A DNA stretch of 64,000 nt, taken from the NCBI RefSeq assembly GCF_000876015.1, contig NZ_BBQM01000023.1:248001-312000 (forward strand), written 5' to 3'. The notes below the pieces were generated by a model. That model was not told where the DNA came from, searched no databases, and saw only the letters and a program-made list of their open reading frames with translations. A program made the position numbers and the translations under genes. This DNA is from Cupriavidus basilensis (GTDB lineage: Bacteria > Pseudomonadota > Gammaproteobacteria > Burkholderiales > Burkholderiaceae). The first letter of the stretch is position 1, and each line of letters begins with the position of its first letter. Below are positions 33,409-43,015 of this stretch, piece by piece.

Positions 33409-35151
33409 CTACTCCTTCGGCATCGGCATCAGCCCGGGCCCGGCCGGCGCGATCGCGGCCGCCGCGAGCGCCAGGCTCTCCTCCGGCACGGCCGCGGGTG
33501 CCTTGCGCGGCGCCTCCGCGTCGCTCTTGTACGTCGCGCCCGGCATGGCGACCTCGCGCGCGATATGCTCGCCCAGCCGCAGCGACAGCGCGGCGATGGT
33601 GATGGTGGGGAAGTTCGCGCCCACGGTCGGGAACACCGAGCTGCCCGCCACGTAGAGGTTGGCCAGGCCGTGCACGCGGCAGTTGCGGTCCACCACGCCC
33701 GATCTTGGCGAATCGTGCATGCGCGTGGTGCCCATGTGGTGCCACGTCCCTTCGAGCGAGGCCGGCCACGGCTGCCCCTCGGTGGGCGGATCGAGCGTGA
33801 CCTGCGCCACGCCGCTGCGCTGCAGCTCGTCGGCCAGCAGCGCGAAGGTGCGGTCGAAGGTGCGCTGCACCAGGCTGCCCACGCGCCAGTGCACGCGCAC
33901 GCGCGGCAGGCCGAGCCGGTCGCGCTGGTCGCACAGCGTCACGCGGCTGTGCGGATCGGGCTCCGCTTCCACGATGGCCTGCATCTTGACGCCGGTGATC
34001 AGCGAGCGCGGCTGCAGCAGCCGCGTCAGCCCGAAGCCCACGGTGTCGATCGGGTGCGCGGCCATCGTCAGCAGGTCGCGGCTGACCTTGCGCCCGGGCT
34101 GCTCCTTCTTCAGCAGCGCCTGCTTGGCGCGGATCAGCGCCTCCGCGCCGCGGCTGCCCTCGCCGTAGAACAGCGAGAAAAACCACACGCGCGAATTGAG
34201 CAGCCCCTCGCGCTCCAGCACCGCCGGCTTGAGCGCGAACTGCGAGGACACGTGCGTGCCGTGGGCTTTGACCGCCGCGTTCTGGTAGTGGTATTTGATG
34301 TCGTACAGCTTGTTGCGCTCCCACGCCCTGCTGAAGCGCACGCTGCCGGACATCAGGCGCGGATGGTCCATGAAATAGCGCCCCACGAGGTCGGCGCCGT
34401 TGCCCAGCCCGGCCGGCTGCACGCCGTTCGAGGCCAGCAGCAGGCGCGCGTTCTCGATGCCGCCGGTGGCCAGCACGAACAGCCGCGCCGCCACCTTGAG
34501 GCGCCGCCCGCTGAGCGTGGCCACCGACACCCGCGTGACCGACGAGGCATCCGCATTGGCGTCGATGTTGACCACGTTGGCGTACAGGTAGACCTTGACG
34601 CGCTGCGACTTCTCCAGTTGCGGGCGGTACAGCTTGCCGAAGCGCGCCGGCGGGCTGAACTGCGAGATGGTGTCGCGGATGTGCCCGCCGGTGAGCGGCA
34701 GGCGCCGCACGTCGTGGCGCCGGATGGAAGCCTCCCAGTAGGCCGGGTCGAAATTGTTGGGCCCGAGCTTGAGCAGCGCGTGGGTGCGCTCGTAGAACGG
34801 CGTGAGCTCGTCGAGCCCGAACGGCCAGCCGCTGTGCGCGACCCAGCTGCGCCGCTCCAGGTCCCACGGGTCCAGCGGCCGGCACCAGCCGCCCCAGCAG
34901 TTGCTGCTGCCGCCGAGATAGCGGCTGCGGCAGCCGTCGGCGAAGGCGTAGGGCAGGCCGGTGTTCTCGCCGCGGTAGAGGTCGCGGGTGTCGTCGTCGG
35001 CGCTGTAGCCGCCGCTTTCCAGCAGGCAGGCATCGATGCCCAGGCGGTCCATCTCCAGCGCCAGCGTGATGCCGGCCACGCCGGCACCGATGATGCAGAC
35101 GGTGCTGTGCACGACGGTGTCGTCCTGCAGTTTTCTTGTGTCGATGAACAT
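33409..35151 (-). CDS. GMC-family oxidoreductase (FAD-dependent)
   Basis: A 580-residue flavoprotein. The N-terminal FAD site is VCIIGAGVAGITLALEMDRLG; the GMC signature region is RYLGGSSNCWGGWCRPL, and the C-terminal catalytic His region is GTWHHMGTTRMHDSPRSGVVDRNCRVHGLANLYVAG. Family members oxidise alcohols and sugars. It is unusual inside an exopolysaccharide locus; oxidation of a sugar hydroxyl or of a lipid-linked intermediate is possible. No signal peptide is visible, so it should act in the cytosol or at the membrane face. ATG 35151 has GGAG upstream. It lies between a glycosyltransferase and the Crp/Fnr gene on the same strand. Confidence 0.88.
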   Translation of the reverse strand: MFIDTRKLQDDTVVHSTVCIIGAGVAGITLALEMDRLGIDACLLESGGYSADDDTRDLYRGENTGLPYAFADGCRSRYLGGSSNCWGGWCRPLDPWDLERRSWVAHSGWPFGLDELTPFYERTHALLKLGPNNFDPAYWEASIRRHDVRRLPLTGGHIRDTISQFSPPARFGKLYRPQLEKSQRVKVYLYANVVNIDANADASSVTRVSVATLSGRRLKVAARLFVLATGGIENARLLLASNGVQPAGLGNGADLVGRYFMDHPRLMSGSVRFSRAWERNKLYDIKYHYQNAAVKAHGTHVSSQFALKPAVLEREGLLNSRVWFFSLFYGEGSRGAEALIRAKQALLKKEQPGRKVSRDLLTMAAHPIDTVGFGLTRLLQPRSLITGVKMQAIVEAEPDPHSRVTLCDQRDRLGLPRVRVHWRVGSLVQRTFDRTFALLADELQRSGVAQVTLDPPTEGQPWPASLEGTWHHMGTTRMHDSPRSGVVDRNCRVHGLANLYVAGSSVFPTVGANFPTITIAALSLRLGEHIAREVAMPGATYKSDAEAPRKAPAAVPEESLALAAAAIAPAGPGLMPMPKE

Positions 35152-35309
35152 GGCCTGCTCCCCGCTCGCCGGACGCGCGGCCCGGCGGCAACCCCTTCGC
35201 TGTCGATCCATCTTCCTACGGCGTGCTCGCCGGCGTTCGCCAACATTGCGCCAACGGCGGCCAAGCGCGCCCGCCCTCGCCTCCCCTCGCCTGTTCTTCC
35301 GCGCCGGCG

Positions 35310-36551
35310 TCAGCCGTCGCCGGCGCGCCAGCCCGGCACCGGCACCGCGCGCGCGGCCTCCTGCGCCGGCTTGCGGCCATGCTCGTGCGCGGGCGGCTCG
35401 GCCTGCAGCACGCGCAGCAGGTCGCCGGCCATGCCCTCGACCGAGAAGCGCCGCGCGAAGCTGGCCTGCGCGCACGCGCGCATGGCACCGCGCTCGCGCT
35501 CGCCCAGGGCGAACCAGCAGCGCAGCAGCGCTTCCGTGCCCTGCGCCGTGTCCGGCGCGGCCAGGCCGGCGCCGTCGCCCTCGACCTCGCGCCAGATGTT
35601 CACCTTGTCGGAGATCAGCACCGGCACGCCGCACGCCATCGCCTCGGCCACCGCGATGCCGAAGTTCTCCTGGTGCGAAGGCAGCACGAACACGTCGCTG
35701 GCGCGGAACGCGCCCCATTTCATCGGGCCGTCGAGCATGCCGGGCCAGCTCACGCGCGCGCCGATGCCGGCCGCCGCCGCCTGCGCGCGCAGCCGTTCGC
35801 CCCAGCCCGCGCCGTCGGGGCCGGCCATCACCAGGTGCGCGTCGGGATAGCGCGCGGCGGCGCGGCCGAACGCCTCGATCAGCAGGTCGCAGCCTTTTTT
35901 CTCGTGGATGCGGCCGAGGAACAGCACGATGCGCTTGCCGCGCAGCTCGGGATGCGCGGCCAGGAAGCGCTCGCGCGGCGGCACGCCGGGCGCGTCTTCC
36001 GGCGGCGGCGCCTGCGTGCCGAAGCTGACCACGCGCGCGCGCGCCCGGTACAGCCAGAACGACCGAGCGGCCAGACGGCGCTCTTCCTCGGCGGTAAACA
36101 GCACCGCCCGCGCGTCGCGCAGCACGCGGTATTCCGCCCACGGCCAGTACAGCCATTTCTTCAGGTGCTTGAGCGGATAGGCGCGCTTGAACCACGGGTC
36201 GAGCATGCCGTGCGGGTAGACGTAGTAGGGCACGTCCAGCTTGCGCAGCGCGCGCCAGGTCCCGAAGCCGTGGTATTGCCACAGGCCGTTGACGATCACC
36301 GCGTCGAACTCGCGCGCGTGCGCGCGCAGCCACGGCACCAGCCGCGGCGAATAGTGATAGAAGCCGCGCGCCGGCCCGAGCGCATGCAGCGGCAGCGTGA
36401 AGCCGGCCACGCCGGGCGCGTCCGGCGCGTCGAGCGACAGCACCTCGACCTTGTGGCCCAGCGCCAGCAGCTGGGCGCTGCCCTGGCGCACGCTTTCCAC
36501 CGGACCGCCGCCGCGCGGATCGACCGACGCCAGTACATGGAGGATCTTCAT
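35310..36551 (-). CDS. GT4-family glycosyltransferase
   Basis: A 413-residue cytosolic or membrane-associated GT-B enzyme. The N-terminal acceptor domain begins MKILHVLASVDPRGGGPVESV; the donor domain has FLGRIHEKKGCDLLIEAF, VMAGPDGAGWG and the EX7E-type motif in PSHQENFGIAVAEAMACGVPV. It overlaps the polymerase gene by ATGA at 36548-36551, so translation is coupled. It should add one sugar of the exopolysaccharide repeat unit; which sugar is not determinable from sequence. Confidence 0.88.
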   Translation of the reverse strand: MKILHVLASVDPRGGGPVESVRQGSAQLLALGHKVEVLSLDAPDAPGVAGFTLPLHALGPARGFYHYSPRLVPWLRAHAREFDAVIVNGLWQYHGFGTWRALRKLDVPYYVYPHGMLDPWFKRAYPLKHLKKWLYWPWAEYRVLRDARAVLFTAEEERRLAARSFWLYRARARVVSFGTQAPPPEDAPGVPPRERFLAAHPELRGKRIVLFLGRIHEKKGCDLLIEAFGRAAARYPDAHLVMAGPDGAGWGERLRAQAAAAGIGARVSWPGMLDGPMKWGAFRASDVFVLPSHQENFGIAVAEAMACGVPVLISDKVNIWREVEGDGAGLAAPDTAQGTEALLRCWFALGERERGAMRACAQASFARRFSVEGMAGDLLRVLQAEPPAHEHGRKPAQEAARAVPVPGWRAGDG

Positions 36552-38014
36552 GTGGACGCCCCGCTCGGTTGATGGCGCAGGCGCGGCACCTGCGCGGCCG
36601 GGTCCGCCGCGGCTGCCGCGACCACCGCCGGCGCCGGCAGCGGCAGCGGATGCGGGTAGGCGCCGCCGGGCAGCGGCGGCCACGCCGGCGCGACCGGCCC
36701 GGCAGCCTCGGCAGCCGGCGCTTCCTGCCTGCCGCGGGCCTCGGCGCGCAGCAGGCGCGCATGCGTGGCCACCAGCAGGCCCAGCGCCACGCCGTACAGC
36801 AGGCCCGAGAAGCGCGGCCCGAGCGGATTGCCGCCGATCGAGGCGGCCGGCAGCGAGGCCAGCACCAGCAGCGCGCGCCCGAGCACGGCCAGGTACGGCG
36901 CGTCCGGCGCCACGCGGCGCCAGTGGCGGTAGGCCACGCTGCCGCGGTACAGCGCGTACAGCACGATCGCCGGCAGGGCGATGCCGAACAGCAGGCCGCC
37001 GGCGAACAACTGGTAGACCCAGAAGTTGTGCCCGGCCGTCCATTCGTTGATGGCGTAGAACTCCTTCTCGGTCATCTGCCCGGTGAGCGCCGGCAGGTAG
37101 GCCGGCGAATAGCGGTAGTAGTGCCCGTAGCCCTTGCCGACCAGCAGCGAGGTCTTGTTCTGCGTGACCTGGTCGTACTGGTCCTTGAGCTCGGCCAGGC
37201 GCGTGGCGGTGGTCGGGTCGATGCCGGACTCGGTCGCCTTGGCCGCGGCGAGGCGCTGCGTCCAGTGCGCGGCGACGCTCGGGAACAGCGCCGAGCCGAT
37301 CAGCGCGGTGCCGCCCGCGAGCGTGGCCGTGATGACCGTGGCACGCAGCGCCGCGCGCATCAGGTGCCGGATCGACGGCGCGCTGAGCCAGGTCGCGAAC
37401 AGGAACAGCAGGGCCGTGCCGACCAGCAGGCTGCGCGTCACGCTCAGCATCTCGATCACCACGCTGACGATGAACAGCAGCAGGTTCATCTTCGTCACCC
37501 GCCGCGCGATGACAAACTCATGCAGCAGCACGCCCTGCAGCACCAGGAAGGCCGGCGAGACGATGCGAAAGCGCACGTTCTCCAGCCCGCCGCCGACCGC
37601 CATGCCATAGGCGAAGGTAAACAGCAGCGACACCGCCACCGCGTTGAACATGACGCCCTCGATGTACGCCAGCCGGTCCTCCGGCCACGGATGGCGCGCC
37701 GCCAGGTAGCCGAGCAGCAGCAGCAGGAACGGCAGCAGCACGCGCAGGTAGTTGCCGAGGTCGTTGCCCTGCACGAGCTGGGCCACCAGGCTGCCCGGCA
37801 CCGTCAGCAGCAGCGCCGCCATCGCCAGCCGGCTCAGTTGCGTGCGCCCGGTGAAGCGCGGCGCGATCAGCGCCAGCGCCGCGGCCGCGCCGACGGCGGG
37901 CACCGTCAGCAGGATCTGCAGGATCCGCGTGCCGTTCTCGTCCACGCTCTTGAAGTCGAGCGCGAGCGGATACAGCATCAGCCAGATCCACAGCGGTGCG
38001 AAGCGGTTGCGCAT
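36548..38014 (-). CDS. O-antigen ligase/polymerase-like membrane protein (probable Wzy)
   Basis: A 488-residue polytopic protein with about 10-12 hydrophobic segments and one large periplasmic loop (about 255-315, with LVGKGYGHYYRYSPAY and NEWTAGHNFWVYQL), the layout of Wzy polymerases and WaaL ligases. The C-terminal about 60 residues are a Pro/Ala-rich cytoplasmic tail. RBS GGAGGG is close to ATG 38014. In this context it is the probable polymerase that joins lipid-linked repeat units in the periplasm. Wzy sequences are poorly conserved, so the call rests on topology and context. Confidence 0.75.
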   Translation of the reverse strand: MRNRFAPLWIWLMLYPLALDFKSVDENGTRILQILLTVPAVGAAAALALIAPRFTGRTQLSRLAMAALLLTVPGSLVAQLVQGNDLGNYLRVLLPFLLLLLGYLAARHPWPEDRLAYIEGVMFNAVAVSLLFTFAYGMAVGGGLENVRFRIVSPAFLVLQGVLLHEFVIARRVTKMNLLLFIVSVVIEMLSVTRSLLVGTALLFLFATWLSAPSIRHLMRAALRATVITATLAGGTALIGSALFPSVAAHWTQRLAAAKATESGIDPTTATRLAELKDQYDQVTQNKTSLLVGKGYGHYYRYSPAYLPALTGQMTEKEFYAINEWTAGHNFWVYQLFAGGLLFGIALPAIVLYALYRGSVAYRHWRRVAPDAPYLAVLGRALLVLASLPAASIGGNPLGPRFSGLLYGVALGLLVATHARLLRAEARGRQEAPAAEAAGPVAPAWPPLPGGAYPHPLPLPAPAVVAAAAADPAAQVPRLRHQPSGAST

Positions 38015-38240
38015 GGCGGCAGCCCTCCGTCAGCCGCGGCGGGCCCGCGCGGCGCGCGCGCGCCGCCGCGCCGGCCGGCCCGCGCATGGCGCGGCCATGC
38101 CGCTGCCCGCGGGCAGCGCTGCCTGTTGTGTAGCGGACATCTTGCTTTTCCCCCAACTGTTCTTGTACCCGTCCAGCCCGGCTTGCCTGTTCCTCCGCTC
38201 TCCCCTTGTCCTTTGCCTGTTCCCTACGTGTGTTGCGGCG

Positions 38241-39545
38241 CTACTCCGTCTTGCCCGGCCGCAACGCGTGCGCCGCCAGGTCTTCCGCGCCGCGCGGGTC
38301 CGCCGCCTGCGGCTGCTCGGGGCCCTCGCCGCACAGCGCGCGCAGCCGCGCGTCGAGGCGCGCGAGCACGGCGCCGGAGGACAGCGTGGCCTCGGCATAG
38401 GCGCGCGCCGCCGCGCCCAGCCCGGCGCGGCGCGCGGCGTCCGCGGCCAGCGTCTTGATGGCGGTGGCGAGCGCATCGATGTCGTCGGGCGGCACCGCCA
38501 CGCCGCGCCCCGCCACCGCGGCGAACAGCTCGGTGCCGGCATTGGCCATCGCCACGGTCGGGCGGCCGCTGGCCAGCATGCCGGTGAGCTTGGACGGCAT
38601 CACGAGGTCGGCCGCGTCGCCGCGCTGCGGCAGCACGTGGATGTCCGCGAGGTTGAGCAGCTCGTTGAGGCGGTCGGCCGGCTGCAGCGGCAGGAAGCGG
38701 CAGTTCTCCAGGCCCGCGCAGTAGGTCTCGAGCATGGGCCGCGCCGGGCCGGTGCCGCAGAACACGAAGGTGATGCCGGCATGGCCGGCCAGCGCCGCCA
38801 CCGCGCACACCAGCACTTCCAGGCCCTGCTTCTCGCCCATGTTGCCGGCGTACAGCACCACGATCTGCCCGGGCGCGATGCCGAGCTCCCCGCGATAGGC
38901 GCTGGGCCGCCCGAGCGGAAAGATCGCCGCGGTGTCGACCCAGTTCGGCAGGCGGAACACGCGCGCGGCGCTCACGCCCTTGCGCGCGGCGTGCTCGGCC
39001 ATCTTTTCCGAGATGGTGGACACCACGTCGAAGCGGCGCATCAGGAAGCGCTCCACCGCCAGCGCCGCGCGCCGCAGCCACGGGCGCCGCAGCAGGCCCA
39101 GCCCGAAGGCGGCGTCGACCTCGTAGTCCTGCACGTGCAGCCAGCTCCTGGCGCCGGCCAGGCGCGCCAGCGCCAGCGCCGCCGGCACGCTCATCAGGCT
39201 GGGCGCCACCGCGATGACGGCGTGCGGGCGCCACGCGGCCTGCGCCGCCAGCGCGGGCAGCGCGCCCAGCGCGAAGCTGGCCAGGTGCAGCAGGCGCGTG
39301 GCGCCGGTGGGCCGGCGCGGCACCCACAGCGGGGCGCGGTAGACCCGCACCCCGCCGCGCCACTCGCGGCTGTAGCGCGTGGCCGAATAGCCTTCGCCGA
39401 CGCGCCAGTCCGGGTAGTAGGGCGGCGCGCAGACCACGCGGACCTCGTGGCCGGCGGCCGCCAGCGCCTCGGCCATCTCGGCCGTGTACTTGCCGGTTCC
39501 GGTCAGCTCCGGTGCGTAGTTCTGTCCGCAGACGAGGATTCTCAC
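38241..39545 (-). CDS. wcaI: WcaI-like glycosyltransferase
   Basis: A 434-residue GT4-type enzyme. The start VRILVCGQNYAPELTGTGKYTAEMAE and the segment VCAPPYYPDWRVGEGY match colanic-acid WcaI (a fucosyltransferase-type GT). The donor domain carries LYAGNMGEKQGLEVLV, FVFCGTGPARP and PSKLTGMLASGRPTVAM. GTG 39545 is chosen because GGAG lies 6 bases upstream and the family begins at this point; an in-frame ATG at 39557 adds four residues. GDP-fucose genes lie just upstream, in keeping with a fucose-containing polymer. Confidence 0.82.
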   Translation of the reverse strand: MRILVCGQNYAPELTGTGKYTAEMAEALAAAGHEVRVVCAPPYYPDWRVGEGYSATRYSREWRGGVRVYRAPLWVPRRPTGATRLLHLASFALGALPALAAQAAWRPHAVIAVAPSLMSVPAALALARLAGARSWLHVQDYEVDAAFGLGLLRRPWLRRAALAVERFLMRRFDVVSTISEKMAEHAARKGVSAARVFRLPNWVDTAAIFPLGRPSAYRGELGIAPGQIVVLYAGNMGEKQGLEVLVCAVAALAGHAGITFVFCGTGPARPMLETYCAGLENCRFLPLQPADRLNELLNLADIHVLPQRGDAADLVMPSKLTGMLASGRPTVAMANAGTELFAAVAGRGVAVPPDDIDALATAIKTLAADAARRAGLGAAARAYAEATLSSGAVLARLDARLRALCGEGPEQPQAADPRGAEDLAAHALRPGKTE

Positions 39546-39601
39546 GGGTCGCTCCATCGAATTTGCGCGCGTGGCCCTGGGGCCGGGATGCCGCCGGCGC
39601 T

Positions 39602-40780
39602 TCAGGTCCGCACGCCGCCGGCGTGCTGGCGCAGGTCCGGCTCGCTGAGCATCGCCGCGCAGCCGCGCGCGATGTTCGATGCCGCGCTGGCGGGATCGAA
39701 GCGCCGGATCACGGCCAGGCAGCGCTCGGCGGTGGCCTGGGTATCGGCGAAGGCCGCCACCGCGCGCGCCATGCCGGCCTGCAGCGCGGCGGCGTCGCGC
39801 ACCGGCACCGCGAAGCCGGTCTCGCCTTCCAGCACCAGTTCGGGCACGCAGCCGCAGATGTCGCTGGCCACCGTCGGGCAGCCGTGGCTGAGCGCCTCGT
39901 TGACCACCAGGCCCCACGGCTCGCTGTAGCTCGGCAGCACCATGCACAGCGCGCGGTAGTACTCCTGCGACAGCTCCTCGTCCTGCTTGCTGCCGACCAG
40001 CTCCACCGCGTCCTCGATGCCGAGGCTGGCCGCCATCTGGCGCAGCGTGCCGGCCAGCGGGCCGGTGCCGACCATGCGCAGCGTCGCCGCGGGCAGTTGC
40101 CCGCGCAGCCCGGCGAAGGCGACCAGCAGGGTATCGAGCCCCTTTTCCTCGGACAGCCGGCCCACGTAGAGGAACACCGGCTTGCCGTCGGCGCGGTGGC
40201 TCAGCCGCTGGCGCACCACCTGCTCGGGCTGGTACGTGGCCGGCATGGCGGCCGCCTGGCATGGCGTGAAGATGCGCTCGGGCCGCGCGCCGAGCGACAT
40301 CAGGTATTCGCGGCTGCGCTCGCCGAAGCCGAAATAGCCGTGGCACAGCGAGAAGAACAGCCGCTTGGGAATCGACGTCACCATGCGCCGCGGCCGGTCG
40401 TGCCCGGTGGAGTCGCAGAACACCGCGCGCCGCTTGCCGGTGACGATGCAGGCCAGCAGCATGGCCCAGTATTCGGGCCGGTGGTAGCCGGGCAGCACCA
40501 CCAGCTCGCTCCTGGCCTTGATCACTTCCCAGGTCAGGCGCGCGGTCATCTTCCAGCGCGGCACGTCCTCGTAGCAGCCGGCGTAGAGCTGGTGCATCGG
40601 GTACTTGTGGAACGAGTAGTCGACGTCGGAGAAGCCCACGCGGTAGTACTCGGTCTCCGCGATCTGCACCATCGTGTAGCGGATCGGGCTGGCCGCCGAC
40701 TGGCTGTACAGCGCCGACAGCACGGCGCCCTTGTGGCGCGACCAGACGACGTTGTGGAATATGGTCACTGAAGCTGCCAT
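39602..40780 (-). CDS. GT4-family glycosyltransferase
   Basis: A 392-residue GT-B enzyme. The C-terminal donor domain has LYVGRLSEEKGLDTLLVAF, MVGTGPLAG and PSYSEPWGLVVNEALSHGCPTVASD, the conserved GT4 acidic pair. The N-terminal domain (MAASVTIFHNVVWSRHKGAVL) is unusual in retaining strongly conserved-looking aromatic residues but is not diagnostic. RBS AAGGAG lies before ATG 40780. It follows fcl by 19 bases, so it is in the same operon and should add a sugar of the repeat unit. Confidence 0.85.
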   Translation of the reverse strand: MAASVTIFHNVVWSRHKGAVLSALYSQSAASPIRYTMVQIAETEYYRVGFSDVDYSFHKYPMHQLYAGCYEDVPRWKMTARLTWEVIKARSELVVLPGYHRPEYWAMLLACIVTGKRRAVFCDSTGHDRPRRMVTSIPKRLFFSLCHGYFGFGERSREYLMSLGARPERIFTPCQAAAMPATYQPEQVVRQRLSHRADGKPVFLYVGRLSEEKGLDTLLVAFAGLRGQLPAATLRMVGTGPLAGTLRQMAASLGIEDAVELVGSKQDEELSQEYYRALCMVLPSYSEPWGLVVNEALSHGCPTVASDICGCVPELVLEGETGFAVPVRDAAALQAGMARAVAAFADTQATAERCLAVIRRFDPASAASNIARGCAAMLSEPDLRQHAGGVRT

Positions 40781-40799
40781 GATTCGCTCCTTTATCTCG

Positions 40800-41789
40800 T
40801 CACTCGATGACGGCGCTTGCCTGTGCGCCGGCCTCGGCCGGCGCACCCCCGGGCATCACGCCGTCCCTGCGCGCCGCGTACTCCCGGTAGACGGCTTCGA
40901 GGCCTTGGTCGAGGCCGATCGCGGGCTGCCAGCCAAGCTGCGCGAGGCGCGACACGTCGAGCCGCTTGCTCGGCGTGCCGTCCGGCTTCGCGGCGTCGAA
41001 CACCAGGCCGCCGCGAAAACCCGCCACGCGGCAGATGCGCTCGGCCAGCTCGCGGATCGGCAGGTCGGCGCCGGTGCCCACGTTGAACACGCCTTCGGCC
41101 ACGCCGCGCTCGAGCACGAACAGCGTCGCCGCGGCGAGGTCGTCGACGTGGAGGAATTCGCGCCGCGGCGTGCCGGTGCCCCAGACCTGCAGGCTCGGCG
41201 CGCCCTCCTTGACCGCGGTGTAGGCCTTGCTGACCAGCGCCGGCAGCACGTGGCTGGTGGCCAGGTCGTAGTTGTCGTTGGGGCCGTACAGGTTGGTCGG
41301 CATCAGCGAGACGTAGCGCGTGCCGTACTGCCGGTTGTAGGCCTCGCACAGCTTCAGCCCGGCGATCTTGGCGATGGCGTAGGCCTCGTTGGTGCGCTCC
41401 AGCGGCCCGCTCAGCAGGTACTCCTCGCGGATCGGCTGCGGGCAGTCGCGCGGATAGATGCACGACGAGCCGAAGAACACCAGCCGGCCCACGCCGGCCT
41501 GGTAGGCGGCGTGGATCACGTTGGTCTCGATCGCCAGGTTCTCGTAGAGGAAGTTGACCGGCCGCAGCGCGTTGGCGAGGATGCCGCCGACGCGCGCCGC
41601 GGCCAGCAGCACCACGTCGATGCCCTCGTCGGCGAAGAAGCGGTGCACCGCGCCCTGGTCGGTCAGGTCCAGCTCGGCGCGGCTGCGCGTGACGAGGTTG
41701 CGGTATCCCGCGGCGCGCAGCCGGCGCAGCAGCGCGGAGCCCACCATGCCGTTGTGCCCGGCGATATAGATGACGGCGTCTTTTTTCAT
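40800..41789 (-). CDS. fcl: GDP-L-fucose synthase
   Basis: A 329-residue short-chain dehydrogenase fold enzyme that epimerises and reduces GDP-4-keto-6-deoxy-mannose to GDP-L-fucose with NADPH. GHNGMVGSALLRRL is the nucleotide-binding motif; the catalytic triad region is GSSCIYP with Tyr-Lys in YAIAKIAGLKLCEAYN; the substrate-contacting segment is MPTNLYGPNDN. The C-terminus (EAGAQASAVIE) is a short extension. It follows gmd by 41 bases and together they make GDP-fucose from GDP-mannose. Confidence 0.95.
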   Translation of the reverse strand: MKKDAVIYIAGHNGMVGSALLRRLRAAGYRNLVTRSRAELDLTDQGAVHRFFADEGIDVVLLAAARVGGILANALRPVNFLYENLAIETNVIHAAYQAGVGRLVFFGSSCIYPRDCPQPIREEYLLSGPLERTNEAYAIAKIAGLKLCEAYNRQYGTRYVSLMPTNLYGPNDNYDLATSHVLPALVSKAYTAVKEGAPSLQVWGTGTPRREFLHVDDLAAATLFVLERGVAEGVFNVGTGADLPIRELAERICRVAGFRGGLVFDAAKPDGTPSKRLDVSRLAQLGWQPAIGLDQGLEAVYREYAARRDGVMPGGAPAEAGAQASAVIE

Positions 41790-41830
41790 GGCTCTCGATG
41801 CTCGATGGTCGTTTCGCTTGCGGATCGGCC

Positions 41831-42949
41831 CTACTCGTGGTGTTCCAGCGCCTGGAAGCCGGCCAGCGTCACCAGCGCGTCGCGCCGGGCGATCTGGAAG
41901 TCGGCCCGCACCATCTCCTTGACCAGCCTGGAGAACGGCGTGGCGGGCGACCAGCCGAGCTTGTCGTGGGCCTTGGACGGATCGCCGAGCAGCGTCTCCA
42001 CCTCGGTCGGGCGGAAGTACTTGGGATCCACGCGCACGATCACCTTGCCCGGCGACAGGCGGGTCTCCTTGCCCTGCACGCGCTCGACCACGCCCACCTC
42101 GTCCACGCCCGTGCCTTCGAAACGCACCGTCACGCCGAGCTCGGCCGCGGCGCACTGCACGAACTCGCGCACGCTGTATTGCACGCCGGTGGCGATGACG
42201 AAGTCCTCGGGCTTTTCCTGCTGCAGCATCAGCCACTGCATCTCGACGTAGTCGCGCGCGTGGCCCCAGTCGCGCAGCGCCGACAGGTTGCCCAGGTAGA
42301 ACTCGTCCTGCAGCCCGACGGCGATGCGCGAGATCGCGCGCGTGATCTTGCGCGTGACGAAGGTCTCGCCGCGCACCGGGCTTTCGTGGTTGAACAGGAT
42401 GCCGTTGCAGGCGTACATGCCGTAGGCCTCGCGGTAGTTGACCGTGATCCAGTAGGCGTAGAGCTTGGCCACCGCGTAGGGGCTGCGCGGATAGAACGGC
42501 GTGGTTTCCTTCTGCGGAATCTCCTGCACCAGGCCGTACAGCTCGGAGGTGGAGGCCTGGTAGAAGCGCGTCTTCTTCTCCAGCCCGAGGATGCGGATGG
42601 CCTCGAGCAGACGCAGCGTGCCGAGGCCGTCGGCGTTGGCGGTGTACTCGGGTTCCTCGAACGACACCGCCACGTGGCTCTGCGCCGCCAGGTTGTAAAT
42701 CTCGTCGGGCAGCACCTGCTGGATCACGCGCAGCATGCTGGCCGCGTCGGTCAGGTCGCCGTGATGCAGGAACAGGCGCCGGTCGGGGTCATGCGGCTCG
42801 CGGTAGAGATGGTCGATGCGGTCGGTGTTGAACAGCGACGTGCGGCGCTTCACGCCGTGCACCTCGTATCCCTTTTCCAGCAGCAGCTCCGCGAGGTAGG
42901 AGCCATCCTGTCCGGTGATGCCTGTGATCAGAGCAACCTTGTGCGACAT
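41831..42949 (-). CDS. gmd: GDP-mannose 4,6-dehydratase
   Basis: A 372-residue extended SDR that converts GDP-D-mannose to GDP-4-keto-6-deoxy-D-mannose. The Rossmann motif is GITGQDGSYLAELLL; the triad lies in QASTSELYG and YAVAKLYAYWIT; the family strings RRTSLFNTDRIDHLYR and HARDYVEMQWLM are near-identical to Gmd. Supplies the precursor for fcl and possibly for other deoxy-sugars. Length is standard. Lies between the BY-kinase and fcl on the same strand. Confidence 0.96.
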   Translation of the reverse strand: MSHKVALITGITGQDGSYLAELLLEKGYEVHGVKRRTSLFNTDRIDHLYREPHDPDRRLFLHHGDLTDAASMLRVIQQVLPDEIYNLAAQSHVAVSFEEPEYTANADGLGTLRLLEAIRILGLEKKTRFYQASTSELYGLVQEIPQKETTPFYPRSPYAVAKLYAYWITVNYREAYGMYACNGILFNHESPVRGETFVTRKITRAISRIAVGLQDEFYLGNLSALRDWGHARDYVEMQWLMLQQEKPEDFVIATGVQYSVREFVQCAAAELGVTVRFEGTGVDEVGVVERVQGKETRLSPGKVIVRVDPKYFRPTEVETLLGDPSKAHDKLGWSPATPFSRLVKEMVRADFQIARRDALVTLAGFQALEHHE

Positions 42950-43015
42950 TGCGTTTCTCCTGCCGTGCGTTGGTGTTGGTGGGGCGGGTGTGAGGAAGAG
43001 GCGGCCGGCGCCCGG

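Noticed and set aside
38030..38140. 36-codon minus-strand frame just upstream of the polymerase gene
   Set aside because: A GGGGGA stretch precedes its ATG, but the product is Ala/Arg/Gly low-complexity of the kind produced by GC-rich non-coding sequence.
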